The notes under the pieces are model-generated. The model had not been told where the DNA came from, did not search any database, and saw nothing but the letters and a program-made list of their open reading frames with translations. A program made the position numbers and the translations under genes. DNA of 64,000 nucleotides, taken from contig NZ_CAMLJP010000008.1 of assembly GCF_946480385.1 (NCBI RefSeq), positions 1 through 64,000 on the forward strand. Reading direction: 5' to 3'. The DNA comes from an uncultured Azospirillum sp. (lineage in GTDB: Bacteria; Pseudomonadota; Alphaproteobacteria; Azospirillales; Azospirillaceae). Below are positions 28,553-39,559 of this stretch, piece after piece (the first letter of the stretch is position 1; every line of letters begins with the position of its first letter).

Positions 28553-28620
28553 CGCGTCCCTCCCGGGGGGATTTATCGATTTGTCAGACGTATTAAATTG
28601 CTGACCGGGCGAACGATCCA

Positions 28621-28632
28621 GCGAAATTTCGC
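28621..28632. promoter_or_regulatory. 12-bp palindrome upstream of the GMC gene
   Basis: GCGAAATTTCGC is a perfect palindrome located between the LysR stop and the GMC start. The half GCGAAATTT recurs at 26876-26884 in the leader of the indolepyruvate oxidoreductase gene. In DNA this GC-rich such an AT-rich core is uncommon, so it may be an operator shared by the two genes. Function is inferred. Confidence 0.3.
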
Positions 28633-28661
28633 CGCAGCGCCGTCCGCTGCGGATTTCGATC

Positions 28662-29594
28662 TCATGCAGGCTCTCGAACCGCCGCCCGTTGCCGTTCACG
28701 CTCGGTCAGGAGATCGACGAAGGCGCGGACCTTGGTCGGGCGGAAGCGGGCGGCAGGGAAAACGGCATGGATGCCGCCCGACGGCAGGCTCCAGCCCGGC
28801 AGGATGGGGACGAGGCGGCCCGATGCCAGATCCTCCGCCACACAGTAATCCGGCAGAACGGACAGCCCCGCCCCCTCGCGCACCGCCTCCCGCACGGCGA
28901 AGGTGGCGTCGAGCGCGATGGCCGCCCGTGTCGTCACCATGCGCGGTTCGCCTGTCGCGGCGGTGAATTGCCAGGTCAGCGGGTTGCGCAGGGCGGTGTT
29001 GGCGACGAAGGGCAGGGCGGCGATGTCCTCCGGCCAGCCCTCGCCCTTGGCCCCTTCACCGATCCGGCCGGCCAGAGCCGGGGTGCCGACCAGAAGCTGC
29101 CGGAAGCTGCCGAACTGGCGGGCCTGAAGGCTGGTGTCGGCCAGCCAGCCAACGCGGATGGCGAGGTCGAAGGTCCCGCCGACGAGGTCGAGCGACTGGT
29201 CTGACAGGACCATGTCGGCCTTGCAGGCGGGGTGGGCGGCGGTGAAGGCGGCGATGGCGGGAACGACGACCGCCACCCCATAATCGAAGGGTGCGGTCAG
29301 CCGCAGCAGGCCGGACGGCGCCGCGGCACTCTCCGCCAGTTCGGCGAAGGCGTCCTCCGCCTCCCGCAGAATCACGACGCAACGGCGGTGGAAGGCCATG
29401 CCGGCTTCGGTCGGCCGGACCTTGCGGGTGGTGCGGACCAGCAGGCTGGCGCCGACCTCCTCCTCCAGCTTGGCGACCTGCTGGCTGACCACCGCCTTGG
29501 TGATCCCCAGCCGCGCCGCCGCCGCGGTGAAGGAGCCGGTTTCCACCACCGCCGCGAAATAGGCGATGCGGTTCAGATGCCTCGGATCGCTCAT
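28662..29594 (-). CDS. LysR family transcriptional regulator
   Basis: The 310-residue regulator has an N-terminal winged helix-turn-helix (about 8-67; recognition region around RLGITKAVVSQQVAKLEEEVG) and a LysR substrate-binding domain behind it (about 95-300). The MSDPRHLNR start at 29594 is typical; the in-frame extension upstream crosses the divergent promoter and is unlikely. It is divergent from the DsbA/MBL-fold pair, with two dyads in the 125-bp gap, and in line with the GMC gene. By the usual LysR rule it probably controls itself and the divergent pair, perhaps also the GMC gene. Inducer unknown. Confidence 0.92.
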   Translation of the reverse strand: MSDPRHLNRIAYFAAVVETGSFTAAAARLGITKAVVSQQVAKLEEEVGASLLVRTTRKVRPTEAGMAFHRRCVVILREAEDAFAELAESAAAPSGLLRLTAPFDYGVAVVVPAIAAFTAAHPACKADMVLSDQSLDLVGGTFDLAIRVGWLADTSLQARQFGSFRQLLVGTPALAGRIGEGAKGEGWPEDIAALPFVANTALRNPLTWQFTAATGEPRMVTTRAAIALDATFAVREAVREGAGLSVLPDYCVAEDLASGRLVPILPGWSLPSGGIHAVFPAARFRPTKVRAFVDLLTERERQRAAVREPA

Positions 29595-29627
29595 GGTGCG
29601 GGCTGCCCGCCGATTGTTTGCCAATGG

Positions 29628-29661
29628 CATACGATATGTCGGTTCTGTGCCGGCTACACAG
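29628..29661. promoter_or_regulatory. Candidate LysR operator dyads
   Basis: Two inverted repeats lie in the divergent gap: CATA-N3-TATG at 29628-29638 and CTGTG-N7-CACAG at 29645-29661. LysR proteins typically bind such short interrupted dyads next to the divergent promoter. The sequence symmetry is seen; binding is inferred. Confidence 0.3.
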
Positions 29662-29719
29662 CACAATCGACGCCGGTTAAGGTCGTCCCATCACGTCACC
29701 GCCCGTCACGGATGCGATC

Positions 29720-30364
29720 ATGAGCCCGACCAGGACCGTCACCTATCTGTTCGACCCGCTCTGCGGCTGGTGCTATGGCGCCTCGCCGGCGATCGCGTCG
29801 CTGTCGGATGTCGAGGATCTCGTGCTGGAAATGGTGCCGACCGGCCTGTTTTCCGGGGCCGGCGCCCGGCCGCTGGACGAGGGCTTCGCCGCCTATGCCT
29901 GGGCGAACGATCAGCGCATCCACGCCCTGACCGGACAAATCTTCAGCGAGCGCTATCGCACCGATGTTCTGGGCGACCGGCGGCAGCGGCTCGACAGCGG
30001 TCCGGCGACGCTGGCCCTGACGGCGGTGGCGCTGACCGCTCCCGACCGGGAATTTGCGGCACTGGCCGCCATCCAGTCCGCACGCTATGCCGACGGCCGC
30101 GACATCACGGCGGCGGCGACGCTGGCCGGTATCCTGGCCGGGCTGGGTCTCGACACGGCGGCGGCGCTGGTCACGGAGGGGGCGGAGGAGCTGACGGTCG
30201 CCGATGCCGCACGGGTCGAGCGCGGCAGGCAACTGATGGCCGCCTACCGTGCCAATGGCGTACCCACCCTGCTGTTCGACGACGGATCGCACCGGCGAAA
30301 GCTCGACTCCGAAATCCTCTTCTCCAAACCCGGCAGGCTGGCCGCCATCCTGCGCGCCGGCTGA
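29720..30364 (+). CDS. DsbA family thioredoxin-fold protein
   Basis: The 214-residue protein has the active-site motif C15-G-W-C18 in FDPLCGWCYGASPAI and an alpha-helical insertion typical of DsbA/FrnE-like oxidoreductases. The conserved cis-proline region is seen in NGVPTLLFDDG near the C terminus. No signal peptide is present, so it should act in the cytoplasm, unlike classical periplasmic DsbA. It is divergent from the LysR gene and followed after 26 bp by the MBL-fold gene, most likely in one operon. Substrate unknown. The start has only a weak Shine-Dalgarno. Confidence 0.85.
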   Translation: MSPTRTVTYLFDPLCGWCYGASPAIASLSDVEDLVLEMVPTGLFSGAGARPLDEGFAAYAWANDQRIHALTGQIFSERYRTDVLGDRRQRLDSGPATLALTAVALTAPDREFAALAAIQSARYADGRDITAAATLAGILAGLGLDTAAALVTEGAEELTVADAARVERGRQLMAAYRANGVPTLLFDDGSHRRKLDSEILFSKPGRLAAILRAG

Positions 30365-30390
30365 CTGCGAACCCACAAAGGACATCGACG

Positions 30391-31302
30391 ATGATGACGC
30401 GCAGGGACATCCTTGCCACCGCTTTGCACGCCTCCACGCTGGTGGGCGCCGCGACTCTTCTGGCCCCGGCCGGCGGGCTTGCTGCCACGGCGACGCCTCT
30501 GAGCTGGCAGTCCTTTCCCGCCGGGGAGAATGGCTTTTTCCGCGCTCCGGTCCTGCTGTCCGGCAGCCGCGAGGCGATCCTGATCGACGGCGGCTTCACC
30601 CTGTCCGACGGCAAGGCGCTGGCCGAAGCCATCCGGGCCACCGGCAAGACGCTGACCACCATCTATGTCAGCCAGAGCGACCCGGACTATTATTTCGGCC
30701 TTGGTCCGGTGAAGGCGGCCTTCCCCGATGCCCGCGTCATCGCCGCACCCGCCACTGTCGAGGCGATCAAGGGCAATGTCGAAAAGAAGCTGGCGGTCTG
30801 GGGGCCGAAGCTGAAGGAGAATGGTCCGCAGACCTTGGCGGACGTGGTGATGCCGCAACCCTTCGACGGCGCCGCCCTGAAGCTGGAGGGCCAGACCATC
30901 GAGACTGTCGATGCACAGGGGATGGCGAACCGCCGTTACCTGTGGGTGCAGTCGCTGCGCGCCGTCTTCGGCGGGGTGCTGGTGTTCTCAGGCCTGCATG
31001 TCTGGACCGCCGACACCCCGACGGCGGAGGCGCGGGCCGCCTGGGTGAAGGCGCTGGATGCCATGGCCGCCCGCAATCCGGCGGTGGTGGTCGCCGGCCA
31101 TGCCGCGCCGGGTGCCGCACCCGATGCGGCCGCCATCGCCTACACCAAGGGCTATCTTCTGGCCTTCGAGGAGGAGCTTGCCAAAGCGAAGTCGAGCGCC
31201 GACCTGATCGCCGCCATGACGCGGCGCTATCCCGACGCCGGGATGGGCATCGCGCTCGACATCGGTGCCAAGGTGGCGACCGGCGAGATGAAGTGGGGCT
31301 GA
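30391..31302 (+). CDS. Exported MBL-fold protein with degenerate metal site
   Basis: The 303-residue protein begins with a probable Tat signal (MMTRRDIL then a hydrophobic segment to about residue 35). The body has the layout of the metallo-beta-lactamase superfamily: LIDGGFTLSDG corresponds to the first conserved aspartate loop, and VVVAGHAAPG resembles the late histidine motif. However, the hallmark HxHxDH is replaced by S-Q-S-D-P-D-Y-Y-F-G at about 94-103, so the normal two-metal site is largely lost. It may bind a single metal or none. AAAGGAC precedes the doubled ATGATG start. It follows the DsbA-like gene by 26 bp. Function unknown. Confidence 0.75.
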   Translation: MMTRRDILATALHASTLVGAATLLAPAGGLAATATPLSWQSFPAGENGFFRAPVLLSGSREAILIDGGFTLSDGKALAEAIRATGKTLTTIYVSQSDPDYYFGLGPVKAAFPDARVIAAPATVEAIKGNVEKKLAVWGPKLKENGPQTLADVVMPQPFDGAALKLEGQTIETVDAQGMANRRYLWVQSLRAVFGGVLVFSGLHVWTADTPTAEARAAWVKALDAMAARNPAVVVAGHAAPGAAPDAAAIAYTKGYLLAFEEELAKAKSSADLIAAMTRRYPDAGMGIALDIGAKVATGEMKWG

Positions 31303-31308
31303 CGCCCC

Positions 31309-31353
31309 GCCATCTTTCGCCCAGTCATCTTTCGCGCCGTCATCCTCACTTCC
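31309..31353. repeat. 15-bp tandem repeats at the tail-to-tail MBL/EamA junction
   Basis: The three units are GCCATCTTTCGCCCA, GTCATCTTTCGCGCC and GTCATCCTCACTTCC. The first two match at 12 of 15 bases and the third is more diverged. The third overlaps the stop of the EamA gene. Read on the minus strand, the copies would extend that protein with repeats of the type M-T-G-R-K. Confidence 0.75.
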
Positions 31354-32227
31354 GGTTGACCAGCGCCACGCCGCAGACCGCCACCGCCATGCCCATCAGG
31401 GCAATGAGGCCCAGCTTCTCGCCGAACAGCACCCAGGCGATCAGCGTGGTGACCGGCGGGGTCAGGTAGAACAGGCTGGCGACCTTGGCCGCCGCACCAC
31501 GGCGGATCAGGGCGAACAGCAGGAAGATGGCGCCGACCGACAGCACGAAGCAGAGCCACATCAGGGCGAAGATGAACTCCCCCGTCCAGTGCACCTGCAT
31601 CGTCTCGGTCAGCGGGGCGGCGACCGCCAGGGCCAGCGCGGTGGCGCCGTACTGGATGGCGGTGCCGCTGCGCAGATCCATGCCGCCGCCGTGGCGCTTC
31701 TGGTACAGCGTGCCCAGCGTGATGCCGATCAGCGCCACCAGGGCATAGGCGAACGGGACCAGATGAGCCGCGTCGATGGAGAGCTTCTCCCGCACCACCA
31801 GCCCGACGCCGGCAAGCCCCAGCAGCAGCCCGACCCATTGCCGGCCGGTCACCCGTTCGCCCAGCAGCGGGCCGGACAGGGCGGCGGTCAGCAGCGGCTG
31901 GATGCCGACCACCAGGGCGGTCACCCCCGCCGGCAGGCCTTGCGCGATGGCGATGAAGATGCCGCTGAGATAGACGCCGTGCACCAGCAGCCCGGCCAGC
32001 GCGATCCGCCCGGCGGTCGCCCAGTCCTTAGGCCAGGGCGCCCGGCTGACCAGCGCCACCAGCGCCAGCACCACGGCGACCAGCCCCAGCCGGATCAGCA
32101 GGAAGGTCAGCGGCTCCACATAAGGCAGGCCGTATTTCGCGCCGATGAAGCCGGTGCTCCACAGCAGCACAAAAAGGCCCGGCATCAGGCGCAGCCAGGG
32201 TTGGCCGCCCGTCGCGGTCCCGCTCAT
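31346..32227 (-). CDS. EamA/DMT family permease
   Basis: The 293-residue inner-membrane protein has about ten transmembrane helices arranged as two EamA repeats (about 12-140 and 155-290), starting LMPGLFVLLWSTGFIGAKYGLPYVEPLTF. This is the drug/metabolite transporter superfamily, whose members often export amino acids, nucleosides or drugs; the substrate cannot be told from sequence. The ATG at 32227 has AAGGGATTCAAAG upstream. It is 24 bp downstream of the CPA1 antiporter gene on the same strand, so may be co-transcribed with it. Its stop lies in a short tandem repeat shared with the converging MBL-fold gene. Confidence 0.9.
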   Translation of the reverse strand: MSGTATGGQPWLRLMPGLFVLLWSTGFIGAKYGLPYVEPLTFLLIRLGLVAVVLALVALVSRAPWPKDWATAGRIALAGLLVHGVYLSGIFIAIAQGLPAGVTALVVGIQPLLTAALSGPLLGERVTGRQWVGLLLGLAGVGLVVREKLSIDAAHLVPFAYALVALIGITLGTLYQKRHGGGMDLRSGTAIQYGATALALAVAAPLTETMQVHWTGEFIFALMWLCFVLSVGAIFLLFALIRRGAAAKVASLFYLTPPVTTLIAWVLFGEKLGLIALMGMAVAVCGVALVNRK

Positions 32228-32251
32228 CTTTGAATCCCTTCCCCGATCCTG

Positions 32252-34768
32252 TCAGCTCACCGCCGGAACGGCCGGAGACGACTGGGTCGGCTGGCGGCGC
32301 GCCTCGGCGACCGCCTGGATGTGGGACTGCAAATCCGCGTCCTTCTGCACCAGCCGGCGGAAATCCTTCTCATCCAACACCAGCAATTGGCAATAGCCCA
32401 GCGCCCGCACGTCTGCATTGCGCCGCTGGCGGGACAGCAGGGCCATCTCGCCGAAGAAGTCGCCGGTGCCCAGCTTCACCGGCTCCGCCAGCATCGGCAC
32501 CAGCACCTCCACGGCGCCCGACGCGATGAAGAACATGGCGTCGCCGCGGTCGCCCTTGCGCACGATGGTCTCGCCCGGCAGAGCCAGCTGGGCGCGCAGC
32601 AGCGTGGCGATGGTCGCCACCCGCTCCGACGGCAGGCCGGCGAACAGCGGCACCCGGCGCACCAGCTCCGCCACGTCGAACCGCACATCCAGCTTCGGCA
32701 AGCGTTCCAGCACGCGGCGGCGCTGTTCCAGATCGCGTTCCAGGTCGGTCAGAACCTCCTGGCTGATGATCGATTCGGCGTGCATGGCGCGGTATTCGGC
32801 ATGCTCCAGCCGCAGCGCGGCGCGGCCGACGTAGCGGCTCTGCAGCACCACCGCATAGTCGGGATATTGCAGCTTCAGCGCCGACAGCGCCTGTTCGACG
32901 ATGCCGAGCCGGCCGACCAGCATGCCCTCCAACTCGAACGCCACCTCCTGGCCCAGCACGCGGGCCAGCCGGTCGCGGGTGAAGGCCAGCAGTTCGCGCA
33001 GCACGGTGCGCACGGCCACCAGCACTTCGAACCGCATCGACAGGCGCCGGGCCAGCGGCCGGTGGATGCCGAAGCGCCGCTGCAGCCAGCTGGCCGTCCG
33101 CATCCAGGGGGAGAAGGCGATGAAGGGTTCCTCGAAGGCACGGTAACCGTTGCGGCCCTGGCTCTTGACCGCGTCGAGCAGACGGCCGCTGCGCCCGGCC
33201 AGCATCTCCATCACCGCGCGCGACACCACCCCTTCGGAGAAGTGGGCGTAATAGAGCTCCTCCTCGCGGTTCACCAGGATGACGAGGCCGATGGTGACGC
33301 GGTCCTCGCCGGTCAGCTGGGCCTCCTCCTGGCGCTCCTGGTCGATCTTCTTCCGCCGCTCCTCATAGCGGGCGACCATCACGTCCTTGACGACGCCGTC
33401 GACCTCGTAGGTCTCGGCCACGGCGGCGACGCGGTCGCGGATGCTGTCGGTGGACAGCGCCAGCGCGCGGTTGCGCATGGCGTGCTCCACCGGCGTCAGC
33501 TCGTCCAGCTTCAGCAGGTGGATCAGCCAGCGCAGAGTCGTGCCGTTGATGAACAGCGTGACGAAGACGAAGCCGGTGACCATCACCGCGATGAAGCTCT
33601 GCACCCGGTCGTGCACGCGGAAATTCTCGGTCACCGCCAGGGCCAGCGTCAGCGACACCGCCCCGCGCAGGCCGCCCCACAGCATCACCGACTTGTAGGA
33701 ATGGCTGACCTTCTGCGCCAGACCGGCCCAGGACAGGATCGGCAGCAGCCCGAACAGCACCACCGCGCGGGCGGCGAAGGCCGCCAGCACCACGACCAGC
33801 ACCAGCCCGACCTCCGCCCAGCCGGCATCGGCCATCAGGCGCGGCACCAGGATGGCGGTCAGCAGGAAGATCATGGAGTTGGCCCAGAAGCCTAGCTGCT
33901 GCCAGACATGCTCCATGGCGCCCCAGGTGGCGGGGGAGATGCGGGTGCGCCCGACCGAACCGATGACCAGCGCCGCCGCTACCACCGCCACCACGCCCGA
34001 GGCGCCGACATAATGTTCGGCCAGCACATAGGACAGATAGGCCAGCGCCACCGTCAGCGTGATCTCCGCCATCGGCTGGTTGCGCATCGGCTCCACCAGC
34101 ATGCAGACGATGCGGCCGCAGATGTAGCCGGTGACGACGCCGCCGGAGAAATCGCGCAGGAAATCCAGCGCCGCCGCCCCGGCCCCGCCGGTGGCCTTGC
34201 GCGTCAGCATGTCGAGCAGCAGCGTGAACAGCGCGATGGCCGCGGCGTCGTTCAGCAGGCTTTCGCCTTCCACCAGCGTCGTCAGCCGGCGCGGCGCGCC
34301 CAGGTCGCGGAAGATGCCGATCACCGCCGCCGGATCGGTGGAGGCGACGATGGAGCCCAGCAGCAGGCAGGCGACCAGCCCCAGCGAAGTGAACAGGCTG
34401 ACCGCATAGCCGACGGCGAAGGTGCAGACGAACACCGCCACCACCGCCATCAGCAGGATCGGCCCGAGATCGTCGAACAGCCGGCGCACGTCGACCGCCA
34501 GCGCGGTTTCGAACAGCAGGATTGGCAGGAAGATGTGCAGCAGAATGTCGGACGAGACGTCCAGATCCGCCAGCGAGGCGAGGAAGTCGTGGAACGGTCC
34601 CTTGCCGGGCATGCCGGCGAAGGTCTGGATCACCGCGCCCAGCGCCACGCCGATGCCGGCCAGCAGCACCGTGTAGGGCATCTGGAAGCGGGCGGCCAGC
34701 GGCGGCAGGAAACTGACGAGGGCGAGAAGCCCGGCAACGCCCAGGACTTGAATGACGATGTCGTGCAT
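32252..34768 (-). CDS. CPA1-type sodium/proton antiporter with cyclic-nucleotide-binding domain
   Basis: The 838-residue inner-membrane protein has a Na+/H+ exchanger domain of about twelve helices (about 1-410), including an acidic SLLNDAAAIALF motif typical of CPA1 ion-binding sites. A long cytoplasmic tail follows. Near its end (about 690-810) is a CNMP-binding domain: VPLFAGLPSERVATIA, the GDAMFFIASGAVEVLV strands, then GDFFGEMALLSRQRRNADVRAL with the phosphate-binding cassette. This resembles eukaryotic-like SLC9C or plant SOS1-type architecture more than simple NhaP. It suggests antiport gated by cAMP or c-di-GMP. The start ATG at 34768 begins right before the first helix; a frame extending upstream is unsupported. 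Confidence 0.9.
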   Translation of the reverse strand: MHDIVIQVLGVAGLLALVSFLPPLAARFQMPYTVLLAGIGVALGAVIQTFAGMPGKGPFHDFLASLADLDVSSDILLHIFLPILLFETALAVDVRRLFDDLGPILLMAVVAVFVCTFAVGYAVSLFTSLGLVACLLLGSIVASTDPAAVIGIFRDLGAPRRLTTLVEGESLLNDAAAIALFTLLLDMLTRKATGGAGAAALDFLRDFSGGVVTGYICGRIVCMLVEPMRNQPMAEITLTVALAYLSYVLAEHYVGASGVVAVVAAALVIGSVGRTRISPATWGAMEHVWQQLGFWANSMIFLLTAILVPRLMADAGWAEVGLVLVVVLAAFAARAVVLFGLLPILSWAGLAQKVSHSYKSVMLWGGLRGAVSLTLALAVTENFRVHDRVQSFIAVMVTGFVFVTLFINGTTLRWLIHLLKLDELTPVEHAMRNRALALSTDSIRDRVAAVAETYEVDGVVKDVMVARYEERRKKIDQERQEEAQLTGEDRVTIGLVILVNREEELYYAHFSEGVVSRAVMEMLAGRSGRLLDAVKSQGRNGYRAFEEPFIAFSPWMRTASWLQRRFGIHRPLARRLSMRFEVLVAVRTVLRELLAFTRDRLARVLGQEVAFELEGMLVGRLGIVEQALSALKLQYPDYAVVLQSRYVGRAALRLEHAEYRAMHAESIISQEVLTDLERDLEQRRRVLERLPKLDVRFDVAELVRRVPLFAGLPSERVATIATLLRAQLALPGETIVRKGDRGDAMFFIASGAVEVLVPMLAEPVKLGTGDFFGEMALLSRQRRNADVRALGYCQLLVLDEKDFRRLVQKDADLQSHIQAVAEARRQPTQSSPAVPAVS

Positions 34769-34994
34769 GTTTCCACGGAACGGCTGCGGCGTGGGCTGCA
34801 CGGTATCGCCGCACTGTGGCGGTAGCAAGACCGGGAACCGTCCGGTCCTGCGGCAAAAATGGTCCGCAGCGATGTGCCCGCCGCCGGGCTGAATCAGCGC
34901 CGGCCACAACCCCGCGGCCCGGTGCTGGCGACGGGACACGCATTTGGTTAGGATGGTCGAAGCTTGGTCCTGATATGGAAGCGGGGATTCGGGA

Positions 34995-35600
34995 ATGGAT
35001 GCGGTCGGAATGTTGCGGCCGGTGCTGGCCGGCCTGGGGCTGCTGCTGTCGGTGAGCGGTTCGGCGCTGGCCACCGATCCGGCTGCCGCACCGACCACGT
35101 CGGAGGATTTCATCCGCGCGCTGAAGCCGGACCGGTCGCAGGGCGACGAGAAGCCGCGGACCCGCGGCCTGGCGCTGGGAACCGGCGACACCACAGCGGC
35201 GCCGGCTCCCGCTCCGGCACCGAGCCACGGCACCCCCGCCCCCCAGCCGAAGGCGGCGCCGCGCATCAGCTTCCAGGTGGAGTTCGCCTTCAATTCGGCG
35301 GAGCTGACGCCGAAGGCGACCGGCATCCTGAACGAGCTGGGCCGCGCCCTGACCTCGCCGGATCTCGCCGCCTACCGCTTCCAGCTGACCGGCCACACCG
35401 ACGGCGTCGGCAAGCCCGACTACAACCTCGCCCTGTCGAAGCGGCGTGCCGCCTCGGTTCGCGATTACCTGACCCGGACCTTCGGCGTGTCGTCGGGCCG
35501 GCTGGTGGCCATCGGCCGCGGTTCGCAGCAGCTTCTCGACCCGGCCAATCCGGCCAGTGACGTCAACCGGCGGGTGGAGATCGTCAATCTCGGCTCCTGA
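34995..35600 (+). CDS. OmpA family peptidoglycan-binding protein
   Basis: The 201-residue exported protein has a signal peptide to about residue 27, a short N-terminal region, an Ala/Pro linker and a C-terminal OmpA domain (about 92-201). The domain shows the peptidoglycan-binding motif TGHTDGVGKPDYNLALSKRR, and DVNRRVEIV at the end. The region before the linker has the motif SEDFIRALKP and RTRGLALGTG, which recurs in the WD40-caspase protein of this window. It is divergent from the CPA1 gene and stands alone. It probably anchors the envelope to the cell wall; whether it works with the T6SS is unknown. Confidence 0.88.
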   Translation: MDAVGMLRPVLAGLGLLLSVSGSALATDPAAAPTTSEDFIRALKPDRSQGDEKPRTRGLALGTGDTTAAPAPAPAPSHGTPAPQPKAAPRISFQVEFAFNSAELTPKATGILNELGRALTSPDLAAYRFQLTGHTDGVGKPDYNLALSKRRAASVRDYLTRTFGVSSGRLVAIGRGSQQLLDPANPASDVNRRVEIVNLGS

Positions 35601-35630
35601 CCGGCCAGACGGGATCAGGGCCGGCTCTGC

Positions 35631-36545
35631 TCACCGCCAGCCGCCATCCTGCGTCAGGCCGGCCAGGATCCCGCCGAGGATGCCGTGCGTGGCGCGAGCG
35701 GCGGCCGACATCGGCCGGCCGGCGGCATGGGCCAGCAGGATGGTCCGGTCGATCTGCGGATCGACGATGGGCAGGCCGGTCAGCCGCTCCGCCGCCGCGC
35801 CATGCCGCGCCACCCGGTCCGACAGGACGGTGTAGCCGCAGCCCTCCGCCACCAGCGCCTTGATCTGCTCCAGCGCGTCGATTTCCAGCGCGACGGTGAC
35901 GCCGGCCCGCGCCAGCAGGGCGGCATGCTCCACCTCCTCGCGCACGCCATGCGGGCGGCCGGGCAGGATCAGCGGCAGGGACAGCGCCTCGGCAAAGGGA
36001 ATGGCGCTGCGGCCACGCAGCAGCGGGTCGTCGGCCGGCCCGACCAGATGCAGCCGTTCCCGCGCCACCAGTTCCGTCTCCAGCCCGCCCATCTCCTTGG
36101 TGCCGAACACCAGCGCAAGGTCGAGCTGCCCCGAAAGCACCCATTCCAGCATATGGCCGGAAAGCCCCTCCACCACCCGCAGCCGGATCTGTGGATGGGT
36201 GCGGCGCACCGCCAGCGCCAGCGGCACCGTCAGCACCGGACCCAGCGAGGTCGGAATGCCGACGGTCGCCGGCCCGGCCGGCACGGCTTCCACCGCGCGC
36301 ACCTCGTCGCGCAGCCCGTCCATCTGGCCAATCAGCGCCGCCGCCCGCTGCGCCAGCCGCCGCCCGCTTTCCGTCGGCACCACGCCGCGCGCCGTGCGCA
36401 GGACCAGCTGACAGCCGAAATCCTCCTCCATCCGCTTTAGATGTAGGCTGAGCGCCGGCTGCGCCACCCGCAACGTCTCCGCCGCGCGGGAGATCGAGCC
36501 ATGCTCGACGATGCCCAGGAAATAGCGAAGCTGCCGCACATCCAT
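35631..36545 (-). CDS. LysR family transcriptional regulator
   Basis: The 304-residue protein opens with MDVRQLRYFLGIVEHGSISR, followed by the helix-turn-helix region ETLRVAQPALSLHLKRME, and a periplasmic-binding-like effector domain (about 90-300). Such starts are typical of Nac/CysB-like and aromatic-catabolism LysR proteins. The ATG at 36545 is preferred over ATG 36569 because the shorter start matches the family and AGGGG lies upstream. It is divergent from clpB with 241 bp between; clpB has its own heat-shock promoter, so the LysR target is not obvious. Tail to tail with the OmpA-like gene. Confidence 0.9.
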   Translation of the reverse strand: MDVRQLRYFLGIVEHGSISRAAETLRVAQPALSLHLKRMEEDFGCQLVLRTARGVVPTESGRRLAQRAAALIGQMDGLRDEVRAVEAVPAGPATVGIPTSLGPVLTVPLALAVRRTHPQIRLRVVEGLSGHMLEWVLSGQLDLALVFGTKEMGGLETELVARERLHLVGPADDPLLRGRSAIPFAEALSLPLILPGRPHGVREEVEHAALLARAGVTVALEIDALEQIKALVAEGCGYTVLSDRVARHGAAAERLTGLPIVDPQIDRTILLAHAAGRPMSAAARATHGILGGILAGLTQDGGWR

Positions 36546-36660
36546 CCTGCCGGAACCCCTGATATCCATATCGCGACACTATGAAAGGGGGGGCAGGGAT
36601 CGCGTGTCAATATGGCGTCTGCCCGTCGGGGCGACTGGTATGCCCTGGTCGGGCCCCCCT

Positions 36661-36690
36661 CTTGATCACCGCAATTCCGTTAACCATTTA
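36661..36690 (+). promoter_or_regulatory. Sigma-32 (RpoH) promoter for clpB
   Basis: CTTGAT at 36661-36666, preceded by a C-rich CCCCCCT, and AACCATTTA at 36682-36690 are separated by 15 bp. This matches the heat-shock sigma consensus CTTGAA-N13-15-CCCCATTTA closely. The transcript would start near 36698, leaving a leader of about 90 bases before the clpB ATG. The match to a known clpB control mode supports the call. Confidence 0.6.
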
Positions 36691-36786
36691 CCCATCAGGC
36701 ACCGGGCGGTCGCGCATATTGCGGACCGCGGAGGCGCCGTCCCGCGCCGGATGGCTGGGCGGGAGACCATGGAAACGGAGTGCCGG

Positions 36787-39471
<2,685 letters not shown>

Positions 39472-39491
39472 CCGGCCGGTGAGTCAGACCA

Positions 39492-39524
39492 AAGGGCTTC
39501 GGATGCCGGTCATCCGAAGCCCTT
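39492..39524 (+). terminator. Rho-independent terminator of clpB
   Basis: A perfect 14-bp stem (AAGGGCTTCGGATG at 39492-39505, complement at 39511-39524) with a CCGGT loop lies 20 bp after the clpB stop. It is followed by CTTCC rather than a long T run. On the minus strand it would also face the converging gene at 39560, so it may act in both directions. Confidence 0.8.
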
Positions 39525-39559
39525 CTTCCGTCCGGGCGGAGGTTAGCGGCGGCGGACGG

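Noticed and set aside
35601..35624. CCGGCC/GGCCGG inverted repeat between the OmpA-like and LysR genes as a terminator
   Set aside because: The stem is only 6 bp with a 12-base loop and no T run. Such GC palindromes are expected by chance in this composition.
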